This document shows positions 28,653 to 37,665 of a stretch of DNA of 64,000 bases, piece after piece (within the stretch, counting starts at the first letter, position 1; every line of letters begins with the position of its first letter). The DNA is taken from NCBI RefSeq assembly GCF_005160265.1, contig NZ_CP039865.1, positions 830,828-894,827 of the forward strand, written 5' to 3'. The stretch comes from Phreatobacter aquaticus. Lineage in GTDB: Bacteria; Pseudomonadota; Alphaproteobacteria; Rhizobiales; Phreatobacteraceae. The translations under genes were made by a program, and so were the position numbers. Below the pieces are notes generated by a model. That model did not search any database. It saw only the letters and a program-made list of their open reading frames with translations, and was not told where the DNA came from.

Positions 28653-28898
28653 ATGATCCGCCATCTCCTGACCGCCTCCGCGCTGGTCTGCCTGTCGTTC
28701 GCGTGCCCCTCCACCGCCGAAGCCTCCTGGCTCGGCTGGTTCGGCTACGACCGGCCCGTGGTCTACCGTCCGATCACCACCGCGCAGACGGTCTATTTCC
28801 AGCCGTCGAGCAGCGTGGTTGCGCCCGCCCACCCACATCACCGGGTGCGCATCTGCCGGCCGCATCGGCACGGCGCCCCCCATCACGCCTGCCGCTGA
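28653..28898 (+). CDS. Small secreted His-rich protein, unknown function
   Basis: An 81-residue protein with a signal peptide (MIRHLLTASALVCLSFACPSTAEA). The mature part is rich in Tyr, Pro and His, ending HPHHRVRICRPHRHGAPHHACR, here noted as about eight histidines in the last 25 residues. The His/Cys tail could bind metal ions, but this is speculation. It is convergent with ftsY (6-base gap). Codon use fits the surrounding genes. Confidence 0.65.
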   Translation: MIRHLLTASALVCLSFACPSTAEASWLGWFGYDRPVVYRPITTAQTVYFQPSSSVVAPAHPHHRVRICRPHRHGAPHHACR

Positions 28899-28904
28899 TC
28901 CCGC

Positions 28905-29960
28905 TCAGCCTTCGTCGAGACCGACAAGCGCACGGGCAAAGTCCCGCGCCGCGAACGGCTCGAGATCGTCGACGCCCTCGCCAACCCCAATGAAGTGAAC
29001 CGGCAGGCCGGACTTGGCGGCGACCGAGACCAGGATACCGCCGCGCGCCGTCCCGTCGAGCTTGGTCATCACCAGTCCGGTGACACCGGCGGTCCTGCCG
29101 AACACCTCGACCTGCGAGACCGCGTTCTGGCCGGTAGTTGCGTCCAGCACCAGCAGCACTGCGTGGGGTCCCGCCGGGTCGCCCTTGCGGATGACGCGGA
29201 TGACCTTTTCCAGCTCGGCCATCAGCTCCGTCTTGTTCTGTAGGCGGCCGGCCGTATCCATGATCAGCACGTCTGTGCCGGCATCCTTCGCAGCCTTCAT
29301 CGCGTCGAAGGCAAGACCTGCTGCATCCGCACCCTGCTCGCGGGCGATCACCGGCACACCTGTCCGCTCACCCCAGATCTTCAGCTGCTCGATGGCGGCT
29401 GCGCGGAACGTATCGCCAGCCGCCAGCATGACCTGACGCCCCTCGGCGCGGAATTTCGCGGCGAGCTTGCCGATGGTCGTGGTCTTGCCGGCGCCATTCA
29501 CGCCGACAACCAGCACGACGAAGGGCCGCGCCGCGGGATCGATGACCAGCGGCTTCGCCACCGGGGTCAGTGTCTTCTCGATCTCCTCGGCCAGAACGGC
29601 ACGCACCTCTTCGGGCGCGATGTCCTTGCCAAAACGGCCTTTCGACAATTCGGCCGTGATCCGGGCCGCCGTATCGACACCGAGATCCGCCTGGATGAGC
29701 AGATCTTCCAGCTCCTCGAGCGTGTCCGTATCCAGCTTCCGCTTGGTGAAGAGCTCGGTGACGCCGCGCCCGAGATTGGACGAGGTGCGCGACAGCCCAT
29801 CCTTCAGCCGCTGCCACCATTTCTTCTTCGGCTGGTCCGGCGTGGGAATAGCAGACGGAATCGGCGCAACAGGCGCATCGGCGACCGCAGGCTCGGCTGC
29901 GCCATCCTGTCCGCCGAACAGCCTTTTGAAGAATCCGGTCTTCTTCGGCTCGTCGGTCAT
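28905..29960 (-). CDS. ftsY: Signal recognition particle receptor FtsY
   Basis: A 351-residue GTPase that docks ribosome-SRP complexes at the inner membrane. The short N-terminal A region begins MTDEPKKTGFFKRLFGG, followed by the N domain and then the G domain with GVNGAGKTTTIGKLA (P-loop), DTAGRLQNK and TKLDGTARGG. The frame is open upstream to 30704, but that part is antisense to the pseudouridine synthase and is rejected. The gene is divergent from the pseudouridine synthase. Confidence 0.96.
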   Translation of the reverse strand: MTDEPKKTGFFKRLFGGQDGAAEPAVADAPVAPIPSAIPTPDQPKKKWWQRLKDGLSRTSSNLGRGVTELFTKRKLDTDTLEELEDLLIQADLGVDTAARITAELSKGRFGKDIAPEEVRAVLAEEIEKTLTPVAKPLVIDPAARPFVVLVVGVNGAGKTTTIGKLAAKFRAEGRQVMLAAGDTFRAAAIEQLKIWGERTGVPVIAREQGADAAGLAFDAMKAAKDAGTDVLIMDTAGRLQNKTELMAELEKVIRVIRKGDPAGPHAVLLVLDATTGQNAVSQVEVFGRTAGVTGLVMTKLDGTARGGILVSVAAKSGLPVHFIGVGEGVDDLEPFAARDFARALVGLDEG

Positions 29961-30020
29961 GGGCAGGTCGTCTCCGCAGGGTTTGACTTTCGCGGCGTTC
30001 TTGAGCGTTCCTTGCCCGCG

Positions 30021-30749
30021 ATGCAAGCACCCAGCCCGACCAAACCGGACCATCCGTCCGTTCCCGATCCCCTCGGCCTCATCCCGCGGCTGCTCCACCG
30101 TGACGCCAGCGTGCTGATCCTCGACAAGCCCGCCGGCCTGCCGGTCCACAAGGGACCGGGCGGCGGGCCCAATCTCGCCGACAATCTCGGCGCATTGCGC
30201 TTCGGCCTGCCGCGCGATCCCGAGCTTGCCCATCGTCTCGACAAGGAAACCGCCGGCTGCCTGGTGCTTGGCCGCCATCACAAGGCACTTGTCAGGCTGG
30301 CCGATCTGTTCAAGCGCAATGAGGTGAAGAAGACCTATTGGGCCGTCGTCGAGGGCGGGCCGGCCGAAGACGAGGGCACGATCGACCTCGCCATGAGCCC
30401 GCGCGATCCGAAACGCGGCTGGTGGATGAAGATCGATCCGCAGGGTCAGAAGGCCACCACCCTCTTCCGCGTTCTCGGCCGCGGCGAGGGGCGGACCTGG
30501 TTGGCGCTGGAACCGGTCACCGGCCGCACCCATCAATTGCGCCTGCATTGCCAGGCCATGGGCTATCCGATCCTCGGCGACCCCATCTATGGCTCGGCAC
30601 CGCGCCACGGTGGCCCTGGCCTGCACCTGCTCGCCCGATCGATCAGCCTGCCTTTCGCCCCGAACAAGCCCGCCATAGCGGCCGAGGCAACCGTGCCCAG
30701 CCACATGGCGGCAGAGCTGGCCAAATGCGGGTTTGCGCCTAGTCCTTAG
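30021..30749 (+). CDS. RluA family RNA pseudouridine synthase
   Basis: A 242-residue protein. It has the catalytic HRLDKETAGCLVL motif, with the active Asp in HRLD, preceded by ILDKPAGLPVHKG and followed by GRTHQLRLHCQAMGYPILGD. It lacks an S4 RNA-binding domain, so it is of the short RluA/TruC-like type acting on rRNA or tRNA. The frame opens at a TTG (30012), but the ATG at 30021 is the better start. Which uridine it modifies cannot be told. Confidence 0.93.
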   Translation: MQAPSPTKPDHPSVPDPLGLIPRLLHRDASVLILDKPAGLPVHKGPGGGPNLADNLGALRFGLPRDPELAHRLDKETAGCLVLGRHHKALVRLADLFKRNEVKKTYWAVVEGGPAEDEGTIDLAMSPRDPKRGWWMKIDPQGQKATTLFRVLGRGEGRTWLALEPVTGRTHQLRLHCQAMGYPILGDPIYGSAPRHGGPGLHLLARSISLPFAPNKPAIAAEATVPSHMAAELAKCGFAPSP

Positions 30750-30807
30750 GGCGAGTCGCCTTTTCGTTCGGCTTTGCTAGGCTTCAAGCCAAAGGGAGCG
30801 AAAAACA

Positions 30808-32040
30808 ATGGCCGGCCATTACGACAAGAAGGAAGTTCGCGAGCCTGGCGCCCGCGAGAAGGACCTGTTCAAGCGTCTGCCAGCTGTGCTCGCCGCGGCG
30901 ATGAAAGCCCCGGGCTTCAAGCGCCACTTCGGCAAGATCGATCCCCGAGCGATCACCTCGCGCGCCGCACTCGCCCAGCTGCCAGTGCAGCGGAAGTCCG
31001 ACCTGCCGGCACTCCAGAAAGCCAATCTGCCCTTCGGCGGCTTCGTGCCGGGCAAGGCAGGCTCGTTCGGACGGCTGTTCATGTCGCCCGGCCCGATCTT
31101 CGAGCCCGAGCCGATCGGCCATGATGTCTGGCGCCTTGCCCGCTCGCTATCGGCTGCCGGGTTCAAGCGCGGAGACATCGTGCTCAACACCTTTTCCTAT
31201 CACCTCACCCCCGGCGCCTGGTGCTTCGATTCCGGCGCCCGTGCGATGGGCTGCGCCGTGATCCCGGCAGGCCCGGGCAATACCGAGGCGCAGCTCGACC
31301 TGATCGAGGCCTACCGCCCGGCCGCCTATACCGGTGTGCCGGACTTCCTCAAGATCCTGCTCGACGCCGCCAAGGAGCGCGGCCGTGACGCCTCGTCCAT
31401 CACCAAGGCGCTGGTATCGGGCGCGGCCTTCCCGCCCTCGCTGCAGAAGGAATTGGCATCCCGCGGCGTCGACGCCTATCAGGCCTATGCCATCGCCGAA
31501 TGCGGCGTCATTGCCTACGAGACCGAGGCGCGCCAGGGGCTGGTGCTGAACGAGGACGTGATCCTTGAAATCGTCCGCCCTGGCACAGGCGACCCGGTGG
31601 TGGCCGGAGAGGTCGGCGAGATCGTTGTCACCGTTCTTGACACCCACCACCCGCTCATCCGCTTGGCGACCGGCGACCTGACCGCCGAACTGCCGGGCGC
31701 TTCGCCCTGCGGCCGCACCAACATGCGCATCAAGGGCTGGATGGGCCGCGCCGACCAGACCGCCAAGGTGAAGGGCATGTTCGTCCGCCCCGAACAGATC
31801 GCCGAGGTGCTGAAGCGCCATCCGGAGATCACCCGCGCGCGCCTCGTCGTGGCGCGCGATGGCGAGCAGGACACGATGGTCCTGAAAGCGGAGACGCGCG
31901 ACAAGAAGCCGGAATTCCTGCTGTCGGTGGGTGCGACGATTCAGAGCGTTCTGAAGCTCAAGGGCGCCGTCGAGCCAGTGAAGCCCGGCAGCCTGCCCAA
32001 TGACGGCAAGGTGATCGACGATATCCGGCCGGTCGGCTGA
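30808..32040 (+). CDS. AMP-binding ligase, phenylacetate-CoA ligase (PaaK)-like
   Basis: A 410-residue adenylate-forming enzyme of the PaaK group. It shows the N-terminal ITSRAALAQLPVQRKSDL segment (noted by its LPVQRKSDL), a central LVSGAAFPPSLQKEL, the acceptor YAIAECGVIAYE and the C-terminal hinge region IKGWMGRADQTAKVKGMFV, here in parts: GRADQTAKVKG. Strict PaaK enzymes activate phenylacetate, but many relatives act on other aromatic or short acids and no paa genes are adjacent. RBS-like AAAGGGAG lies before the ATG. Confidence 0.87.
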   Translation: MAGHYDKKEVREPGAREKDLFKRLPAVLAAAMKAPGFKRHFGKIDPRAITSRAALAQLPVQRKSDLPALQKANLPFGGFVPGKAGSFGRLFMSPGPIFEPEPIGHDVWRLARSLSAAGFKRGDIVLNTFSYHLTPGAWCFDSGARAMGCAVIPAGPGNTEAQLDLIEAYRPAAYTGVPDFLKILLDAAKERGRDASSITKALVSGAAFPPSLQKELASRGVDAYQAYAIAECGVIAYETEARQGLVLNEDVILEIVRPGTGDPVVAGEVGEIVVTVLDTHHPLIRLATGDLTAELPGASPCGRTNMRIKGWMGRADQTAKVKGMFVRPEQIAEVLKRHPEITRARLVVARDGEQDTMVLKAETRDKKPEFLLSVGATIQSVLKLKGAVEPVKPGSLPNDGKVIDDIRPVG

Positions 32041-32070
32041 GCCGGCCGGAATCGCCGTCGACGAGGCGCT

Positions 32071-32463
32071 CTAGCGGAACATCACCGCGTAGCGATCGCG
32101 ATAGGCCACGACCAGCATCAGGCCCAGCACCACCAGGATGCCGGCGATCGGCAGGCCCTGCGGGTTGATGACGGCGTGGAACAGCACGATCGTCGCCATG
32201 ACCGGCGCGATCAGCGCCAGGCCGAAGGCCGGCACGATGTTGAGGATGAGGCTGAGCGCGCCGGCGAGATTGATGGTCTTCAGGAACGGCCAGAAGAAGC
32301 CGGAATTCTGGAGCGCCAGTTCGAATTCGTGGCCCTTCGGAGAGACCGGCGGATTGATCAGGTGCCCGCCCGTGAAGATGAACCAGAATCCATCGACGGC
32401 ACTGACAAGGAACAGAAGGCCGAGAAGGGTGCGGGGGATGTGGACAAGCAACAGCGTCTTCAT
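32071..32463 (-). CDS. Small DoxX-like integral membrane protein
   Basis: A 130-residue protein from the ATG at 32463. It has four predicted membrane helices: PRTLLGLLFLVSAVDGFWFIF, LAGALSLILNIVPAFGL, LIAPVMATIVLFHAVI and IAGILVVLGLMLVVAY (first helix noted in part). The pattern resembles the DoxX/DUF6-like four-helix family. It is convergent with the PaaK-like gene and lies 119 bases upstream of ferrochelatase's stop. Function is unknown. Confidence 0.8.
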   Translation of the reverse strand: MKTLLLVHIPRTLLGLLFLVSAVDGFWFIFTGGHLINPPVSPKGHEFELALQNSGFFWPFLKTINLAGALSLILNIVPAFGLALIAPVMATIVLFHAVINPQGLPIAGILVVLGLMLVVAYRDRYAVMFR

Positions 32464-32582
32464 GGAAACCTGCGGGGGCATGCAGCGGCCTGGGCCGCGG
32501 AGCGCGCCGATCTGAAGCCTCCGCATTTCCACTTCGCGCCGTGACAGCGCCAATCAGATTTCGCGCCGCGTGAACGCCCCCG

Positions 32583-33620
32583 TCAGATCCAGCCCTGGAG
32601 CTCGCGCTCGACGACGGTCTGGATGACATTCATCCCCAGTTCGCTGTCATTGAGGCAGGGGATGTAGGTGAACTTCTCGCCGCCATTACCCTCGAAGATG
32701 TGCCGGTTTTCGCCGTCAAGCTCCTCGAGTGTCTCCAGGCAATCCGCCGAGAAGGCCGGGGCGAGGATCGCCATCCGCTTGACGCCCCTTTTCGCCAGGG
32801 CCTCCACCGTCTCGTCGGTATAGGGCTTCAGCCATTCGTCAGGCCCAAAGCGCGACTGGAACGTCATCATCAGCCTGTCTGGGGCAAGGCCGAGTTCTTC
32901 GCGCAGCAGCCGCGCGGTCTTGGCGCATTGGCAATGATAGGGGTCGCCGGCCATCAGATAGGACTTCGGCATGCCGTGGAACGAGGCGAGGATGACCTCC
33001 GGCTCGAAATCAAGCTTGGAGAGGTGATCGCGCACCGACTGGGCGAGCGCCTGAATATAGGCCGGCTCGTCGTGGTAGGACGGCGCCACCCGGATGGTCG
33101 GTTGCCAGCGCATCGTCATCAGCGCGCGAAACAGATGGTCGTTCGCCGTCGCCGTGGTCGCCGCTGCATATTGCGGATAGAGCGAGAAAGCGAGAATGCG
33201 GTCGCAGCCCTGGGCCATCAGCCGCTCGACCGCCGGCTTGATCGCCGGATTGCCGTAACGCATCGCCCAATCGACGACGATGTCGCTGCTGAGGGCGCCA
33301 AGCCGTTCCGCCAGCTTGGTGGCCTGATTGCGGGTGATGGTCTTCAGGAAACTCTCATTGAGCTCCTTGTTCCAGATCGTCTCGTAGTCCTTGCCCTTCT
33401 TCTGCGGCCTGGTCTGCAGGATGATCAGGTTAAGGATCGGCCACCAGATGGCCCGCGACGTCTCGATCACGCGACGGTCCGACAGGAATTCCTTCAGGTA
33501 GCGGCGCATGGACCAGTAGTCGGTCGCGTCCGGCGTGCCCAGGTTCATGATCAGCACGCCGATCTTGCCCGTCTTCACGGGAACATGGCCGGCAGGGAGT
33601 TTCATTTCGCGCATGGACAT
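32583..33620 (-). CDS. hemH: Ferrochelatase
   Basis: A 345-residue enzyme inserting Fe2+ into protoporphyrin IX, the last step of haem synthesis. The start MSMREMKL at 33620 precedes GKIGVLIMNLGTPDATDYW. The active-site region is ASFHGMPKSYLMAGDPYHCQC, shown here as FHGMPKSY and DPYHCQC, and TFQSRFGPDEWLKPYTDE follows. The C-terminal ends ERELQGWI. The frame is open upstream to 34481, but that 287-residue extension is antisense to the SPFH gene and rejected. Confidence 0.96.
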   Translation of the reverse strand: MSMREMKLPAGHVPVKTGKIGVLIMNLGTPDATDYWSMRRYLKEFLSDRRVIETSRAIWWPILNLIILQTRPQKKGKDYETIWNKELNESFLKTITRNQATKLAERLGALSSDIVVDWAMRYGNPAIKPAVERLMAQGCDRILAFSLYPQYAAATTATANDHLFRALMTMRWQPTIRVAPSYHDEPAYIQALAQSVRDHLSKLDFEPEVILASFHGMPKSYLMAGDPYHCQCAKTARLLREELGLAPDRLMMTFQSRFGPDEWLKPYTDETVEALAKRGVKRMAILAPAFSADCLETLEELDGENRHIFEGNGGEKFTYIPCLNDSELGMNVIQTVVERELQGWI

Positions 33621-33848
33621 CTCGATCGAGGAGGCGGCGTTCTGACCGGCTTGATACGCTGGAACGGCCGATTGCGGAAGGCGATACGCTACGCGCGGCG
33701 GGCCGGATCGCAGCGCCGCCCGCGTAAGGACGAAACATCCGGCGCGATACCTTGCCACATGCTCGACACGCCGCCGCCCCATGCTGACCAGCCAATTCCG
33801 ATTGAGCCATGGCGCACCCGCGCCTAGGCTTGCGCCTGGAGAACCGCC

Positions 33849-34829
33849 ATGCCGTCCTTCGCCATCAGCGACATCGCCCTTGTCGCGCTTGCGCTCTTCG
33901 CCCTCGTGACTGTGTTCAAGGGCGTCAAGACGGTGCCGCAGGGCTATCAGTGGACGGTTGAGCGCTTCGGTCGCTATGTCCGCACGCTCAAGCCCGGCCT
34001 GTCCTTCATCATCCCCTATCTCGATCGCGTCGGGCACAAGGTGAACGTGATGGAGCAGGTTCTGGACGTGCCCAGCCAGGAGGTCATCACCAAGGACAAT
34101 GCCAAGGTGACGGTCGACGGCATCGCCTTCTACCAGTCCCTTGATCCGGCCAAGACCAGCTACGAGATCACCAATCTCAATCTTGCCCTGCTCAATCTCG
34201 CCATGACCAACATCCGCACCGTGATGGGCTCCATGGACCTCGACGCGCTGCTGTCGCATCGCGACGAGATCAATGAGCGCCTGCTGCGGGTCGTCGATCA
34301 GGCCGCGTCCCCGTGGGGGGTCAAGGTCAACCGGATCGAGATCAAGGACATCGTGCCTCCAGCCGATCTTGTGGCGGCCATGGGCCGGCAGATGAAGGCC
34401 GAGCGCGAGAAGCGCGCCGTGATCCTGGAGGCCGAGGGCCAGCGCCAATCGGAGATCCTGCGGGCGGAAGGGCAGAAGCAATCGCAGATTCTTGAGGCTG
34501 AAGGCCGCAAGGAAGCAGCCTTCCGGGATGCCGAGGCCCGCGAGCGCCAGGCGGCAGCCGAAGCCAAGGCGACCGAAGTGCTGTCAGCGGCAATCGCCGG
34601 CGGCAATGCCCTGTCGGTCAATTATTTCGTTGCCGAAAAGTACCTGAAGGCCCTCGAAGCGCTGGCACAGTCGCCCAACCAGAAGGTTCTGATGCTGCCC
34701 ATGGAGACCACCCAGATCCTGGGATCTCTCGCCGGCATCGGGGAGATTGCCAAGGCTGCATTCGGCGCGGATACCACTGTTCTACGCCCGCCGAGCCGAG
34801 GCGGCAGCGTGCCATCGGCCGGCAGCTGA
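33849..34829 (+). CDS. SPFH/band 7 protein (QmcA/stomatin-like)
   Basis: A 326-residue membrane scaffold protein. It has one N-terminal helix (IALVALALFALVTVF), an SPFH domain (about 25-190, with VPQGYQWTVERFGRY and DNAKVTVDGIAFYQ) and a long helical flotillin-like stretch of repeated EAEGQRQSEILRAEGQK-type units. It forms large membrane rings that regulate proteases such as FtsH in other bacteria. It is followed at once by NfeD, its usual partner. RBS GGAGAA precedes the ATG. Confidence 0.94.
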   Translation: MPSFAISDIALVALALFALVTVFKGVKTVPQGYQWTVERFGRYVRTLKPGLSFIIPYLDRVGHKVNVMEQVLDVPSQEVITKDNAKVTVDGIAFYQSLDPAKTSYEITNLNLALLNLAMTNIRTVMGSMDLDALLSHRDEINERLLRVVDQAASPWGVKVNRIEIKDIVPPADLVAAMGRQMKAEREKRAVILEAEGQRQSEILRAEGQKQSQILEAEGRKEAAFRDAEARERQAAAEAKATEVLSAAIAGGNALSVNYFVAEKYLKALEALAQSPNQKVLMLPMETTQILGSLAGIGEIAKAAFGADTTVLRPPSRGGSVPSAGS

Positions 34830-34842
34830 TCGGGAGGCTGTG

Positions 34843-35295
34843 ATGATTCTCGACGGTATCACCCATATGGGTGCATGGGGCTGGATCGCACTCGCAGCAG
34901 TGCTGGTCATCGCTGAAATGCTGGCCGGCGGCTATTTTCTGCTCTGGCTCGGCTCGGCGGCGGTTGCCACGGGGTTGATCTTCCTGGCCTGGCCTGCCGC
35001 CGGCTGGCAGGCTCAGATCAGCGTCTTTGCGGTCCTCTCCCTCGCCAGCGTCGCGGCCTGGTTTTCTTTTGCCCGCAACACCAAGCCCACCAGCAGCGAC
35101 CAGCCTGATCTCAACGAGCGCCTGAGTTCCCTGGTCGGCCGGGAGTTCCTCCTCGAGGAACCGATCCAGGCCGGGCGGGGACGCGTGCGCATCGCGGATT
35201 CCGTCTGGTCGGTGGCCGGGCCGGACTGCGCGTCAGGCACCCGCGTCACGGTCAGAGCCGTGGACGGCGCCACCCTTGTGGTGACGCCGGCCTGA
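34843..35295 (+). CDS. NfeD family membrane protein (short form)
   Basis: A 150-residue protein with three N-terminal membrane helices (WGWIALAAVLVIAEML, AAVATGLIFLAW, QISVFAVLSLASVAAW). A C-terminal OB-fold domain runs from about residue 85 (SLVGREFLLEEPIQAGRGRVRI, here as VGREFLLEEP and GRGRVRIADS). The start at 34843 has a clear GGGAGG 5-6 bases upstream. It is paired with the SPFH gene and is expected to associate with it. Confidence 0.93.
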   Translation: MILDGITHMGAWGWIALAAVLVIAEMLAGGYFLLWLGSAAVATGLIFLAWPAAGWQAQISVFAVLSLASVAAWFSFARNTKPTSSDQPDLNERLSSLVGREFLLEEPIQAGRGRVRIADSVWSVAGPDCASGTRVTVRAVDGATLVVTPA

Positions 35296-35301
35296 CGACA
35301 C

Positions 35302-36267
35302 TCAGGCCTTCGGCGGCCAGGGCGTCTCGTCAACCGGCGTCAGCGGTCCCTTGCCATCGGCCCACGAGACCAGATTGTCGACGACGAGCTGCGCCATGGC
35401 GCGCCGCGTATAGACCGAGGCCGAGCCGACATGGGGAAACAGCACGACGTGGTCCATGGCGATGAGCTCGGCCGGGACCCGCGGCTCGTCCTCGAACACG
35501 TCGAGACCGGCGGAGCGGATTGTCTTTGAGGCCAGTGCTTCGATCAGCGCCTGCTCGTCGACGACCGAGCCGCGGCCGACATTGATCAGGATGCCATCGG
35601 GACCCAGGGCCTCCAGAACCTCCTTGTTGACGATCTTGTTGGTAGCAGCGCCACCCGGTGCGACGATCAACAGCACATTGACGTCAGCGGCCATGCCCTT
35701 GAGCGTCGGATAGTAGCGGTAGGCGACGTCCTTCTGTTCGTTGCGGCCGTGATAGACCACCGGCACACCAAAGGCTTCCAACCGCTTGGCGATTGCCTTG
35801 CCGATCCGTCCGAGACCGAGAATGCCGACCTTTCGATCGCGCAGCGTGGCGGTGAGCGGATAGGGCTTCTCGAGCCACTTGCCGGCACGCAGATAACGGT
35901 CCGTCTGGGGGAATTCGCGCACCGTGCAGAGCAACAGGCCGAGCGCGGTATCGGCGACCTCCTCGTTGAGGACATCGGGCGTGTTGGTGACCACGATCCC
36001 GTGCTGACCGGCCCAGGCCGCATCGACGGCGTCGTAGCCGACACCGAAGCTGCCGACCATCTTGAGGTTGGGGAAGCGGCTCATGAGGGCCGCATCGGTC
36101 ACGGCATGATTGCCTGTGGCAATGGCAACGATCGACTGGGTCAGCCCGTTCAGCAAGGCCTCCTTGTCGGCGGCCTCCCACAGCTTGTGCACCGTGAAGC
36201 GCTTGGCGAGGCCTTCCTGGACCAATGGCATCATCGGACCGGTCATCAGAAGATCGGGCTTGCTCAT
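35302..36267 (-). CDS. D-isomer-specific 2-hydroxyacid dehydrogenase (glyoxylate/hydroxypyruvate reductase-like)
   Basis: A 321-residue NAD(P)-dependent enzyme. The Rossmann motif is VGILGLGRIGKAIAKRL. Catalytic residues appear as Arg in VNVGRGSVVDE-like text, Glu in LDVFEDEPRVP and His in FPHVGSASV. The ATG at 36267 with GGGAG 8 bases upstream was chosen; the frame is open to 36297. It is divergent from the CUT1-type ABC operon across a 231-base promoter region and probably acts on a 2-oxo or 2-hydroxy acid in the same catabolic route. Confidence 0.92.
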   Translation of the reverse strand: MSKPDLLMTGPMMPLVQEGLAKRFTVHKLWEAADKEALLNGLTQSIVAIATGNHAVTDAALMSRFPNLKMVGSFGVGYDAVDAAWAGQHGIVVTNTPDVLNEEVADTALGLLLCTVREFPQTDRYLRAGKWLEKPYPLTATLRDRKVGILGLGRIGKAIAKRLEAFGVPVVYHGRNEQKDVAYRYYPTLKGMAADVNVLLIVAPGGAATNKIVNKEVLEALGPDGILINVGRGSVVDEQALIEALASKTIRSAGLDVFEDEPRVPAELIAMDHVVLFPHVGSASVYTRRAMAQLVVDNLVSWADGKGPLTPVDETPWPPKA

Positions 36268-36316
36268 CACTCTGCTCCCTTGACCGCTTGGCGCCATTTC
36301 CAGCCCAGGGTCAGAT

Positions 36317-36330
36317 TTTAAACGATTGAA
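36317..36330. promoter_or_regulatory. LacI-like dyad in divergent promoter region
   Basis: TTTAAACGATTGAA is an imperfect dyad centred on CG, as in LacI-family operators. A second dyad, TTGATTTCAA, lies at 36358-36367. Both are in the 231-base region between the dehydrogenase gene and the ABC operon, where no other gene is seen. No LacI gene is in the window. Confidence 0.3.
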
Positions 36331-36498
36331 CTTGAGGTGCCGGGCGCGTGATCACACTTGATTTCAAAAATCCGCATGCCACACTGGCGCCTGACAGGCA
36401 GGCACCCGCCACGTCCGTTCTCACGGGATCGGATCAGAGAGCTCAGGTCAAGGGCTTCGCGCGGAGGTTGGGGTTGCAATGCCCCGGGAGGAAATGAA

Positions 36499-37563
36499 AT
36501 GGCATCCGTCGATATCCGCGACGTCCGCAAGGCGTTCGGCGCTACCCCCATCATTCATGGCGTATCGGTTCCGATTCACGACGGCGAGTTCGTCGTGCTG
36601 GTCGGCCCCTCCGGCTGCGGCAAGTCGACACTCCTGCGGATGATCGCGGGCCTCGAGAACATCACCGGCGGCGAGATCGCCATCGGCGACCGCGTGGTCA
36701 ACAATGTCCCGCCGAAAGAGCGCGACATCGCCATGGTTTTCCAGAATTACGCGCTCTATCCGCACATGACGGTTGCCGACAATATGGGCTTCTCTCTGAA
36801 GCTGCGGAACGCTCCGGCAAGCGAGATCGACACCAAGGTGAAGCGCGCGGCCGAGATCTTGAACCTCGGCGCCCTGCTTGATCGCTATCCCCGCCAATTG
36901 TCCGGTGGCCAGCGCCAGCGCGTCGCCATGGGCCGCGCGATCGTCCGCGACCCGCAGGTGTTCCTGTTCGATGAGCCCTTGTCGAACCTCGACGCCAAGC
37001 TGCGGGTCGCCATGCGCACCGAGATCAAGGAACTGCATCAGCGGCTGAAGACCACCACGGTCTACGTCACCCACGACCAGATCGAGGCCATGACCATGGG
37101 CGACAAGATCGTCGTCATGCACGATGGCATCGTCGAGCAGATGGGTGCGCCGCTCGACCTCTATGACAATCCGCGCAACATGTTCGTGGCCGGTTTCATC
37201 GGCTCGCCGGCGATGAATTTCCTGAAAGGCCGCATCCAGGGCACCTCGTTCCAGCTCGAAGGCGGCGGGACGCTGCCGATCGGCAAGCTGCCGGCGGGCG
37301 TTCAGGACCAGCCGGCCGTCTACGGCATCCGCCCCGAGCACTTCACGCTCGACAATGAGGGCGGCACAGAAGCCGAAATCGTTGTTGTCGAGCCGACTGG
37401 CGCTGAAATTCAGGTCGTCGCCCGTATCGGCAACCAGGATATCATCGCGGTGTTCCGCGAACGTCACGACTTCAAGCCGGGCGACAAGGTCAAGCTCGGT
37501 ACCGACCGGCGCGTGACGCATCTGTTCGACGCAGAGTCTGGCCAGAACCTGGCCCAGCACTGA
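36499..37563 (+). CDS. ABC transporter ATPase, UgpC/MsmK (CUT1) type
   Basis: A 354-residue ATPase. It has Walker A GPSGCGKST, signature LSGGQRQRVAMGRAIVR, Walker B VFLFDEPLSNLDAKLR and the switch His in YVTHDQIEAMTMGD. The C-terminal TOBE/OB regulatory domain (about 240-354) includes GIRPEHFTL, which is typical of sugar and polyol importers that share regulation. The ATG at 36499 has GGAGG 7 bases upstream. It is the first gene of a five-gene operon to 41860. Confidence 0.96.
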   Translation: MASVDIRDVRKAFGATPIIHGVSVPIHDGEFVVLVGPSGCGKSTLLRMIAGLENITGGEIAIGDRVVNNVPPKERDIAMVFQNYALYPHMTVADNMGFSLKLRNAPASEIDTKVKRAAEILNLGALLDRYPRQLSGGQRQRVAMGRAIVRDPQVFLFDEPLSNLDAKLRVAMRTEIKELHQRLKTTTVYVTHDQIEAMTMGDKIVVMHDGIVEQMGAPLDLYDNPRNMFVAGFIGSPAMNFLKGRIQGTSFQLEGGGTLPIGKLPAGVQDQPAVYGIRPEHFTLDNEGGTEAEIVVVEPTGAEIQVVARIGNQDIIAVFRERHDFKPGDKVKLGTDRRVTHLFDAESGQNLAQH

Positions 37564-37665
37564 GGTTTCGACGCCCCAAACAATGACGCGGGATCAACCC
37601 GCTTCGTCCAACGATCCGACCAGACCCGCAAAGACGGGTCCCGGAAATTCTCAAGGGAGGAATGA

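Noticed and set aside
29961-30704. 248-residue N-terminal extension of FtsY
   Set aside because: The extension is antisense to the pseudouridine synthase and has no FtsY A-domain character; the ATG at 29960 opens the expected MTDEPKKTGFFKRLFGG.
33621-34481. 287-residue N-terminal extension of ferrochelatase
   Set aside because: It is antisense to the SPFH gene; ferrochelatase begins at about 33620.
34400-34580. Repeated EAEGQ-type units in the SPFH gene as a DNA repeat
   Set aside because: These are the normal helical repeats of band-7 proteins, not an independent repeat element.
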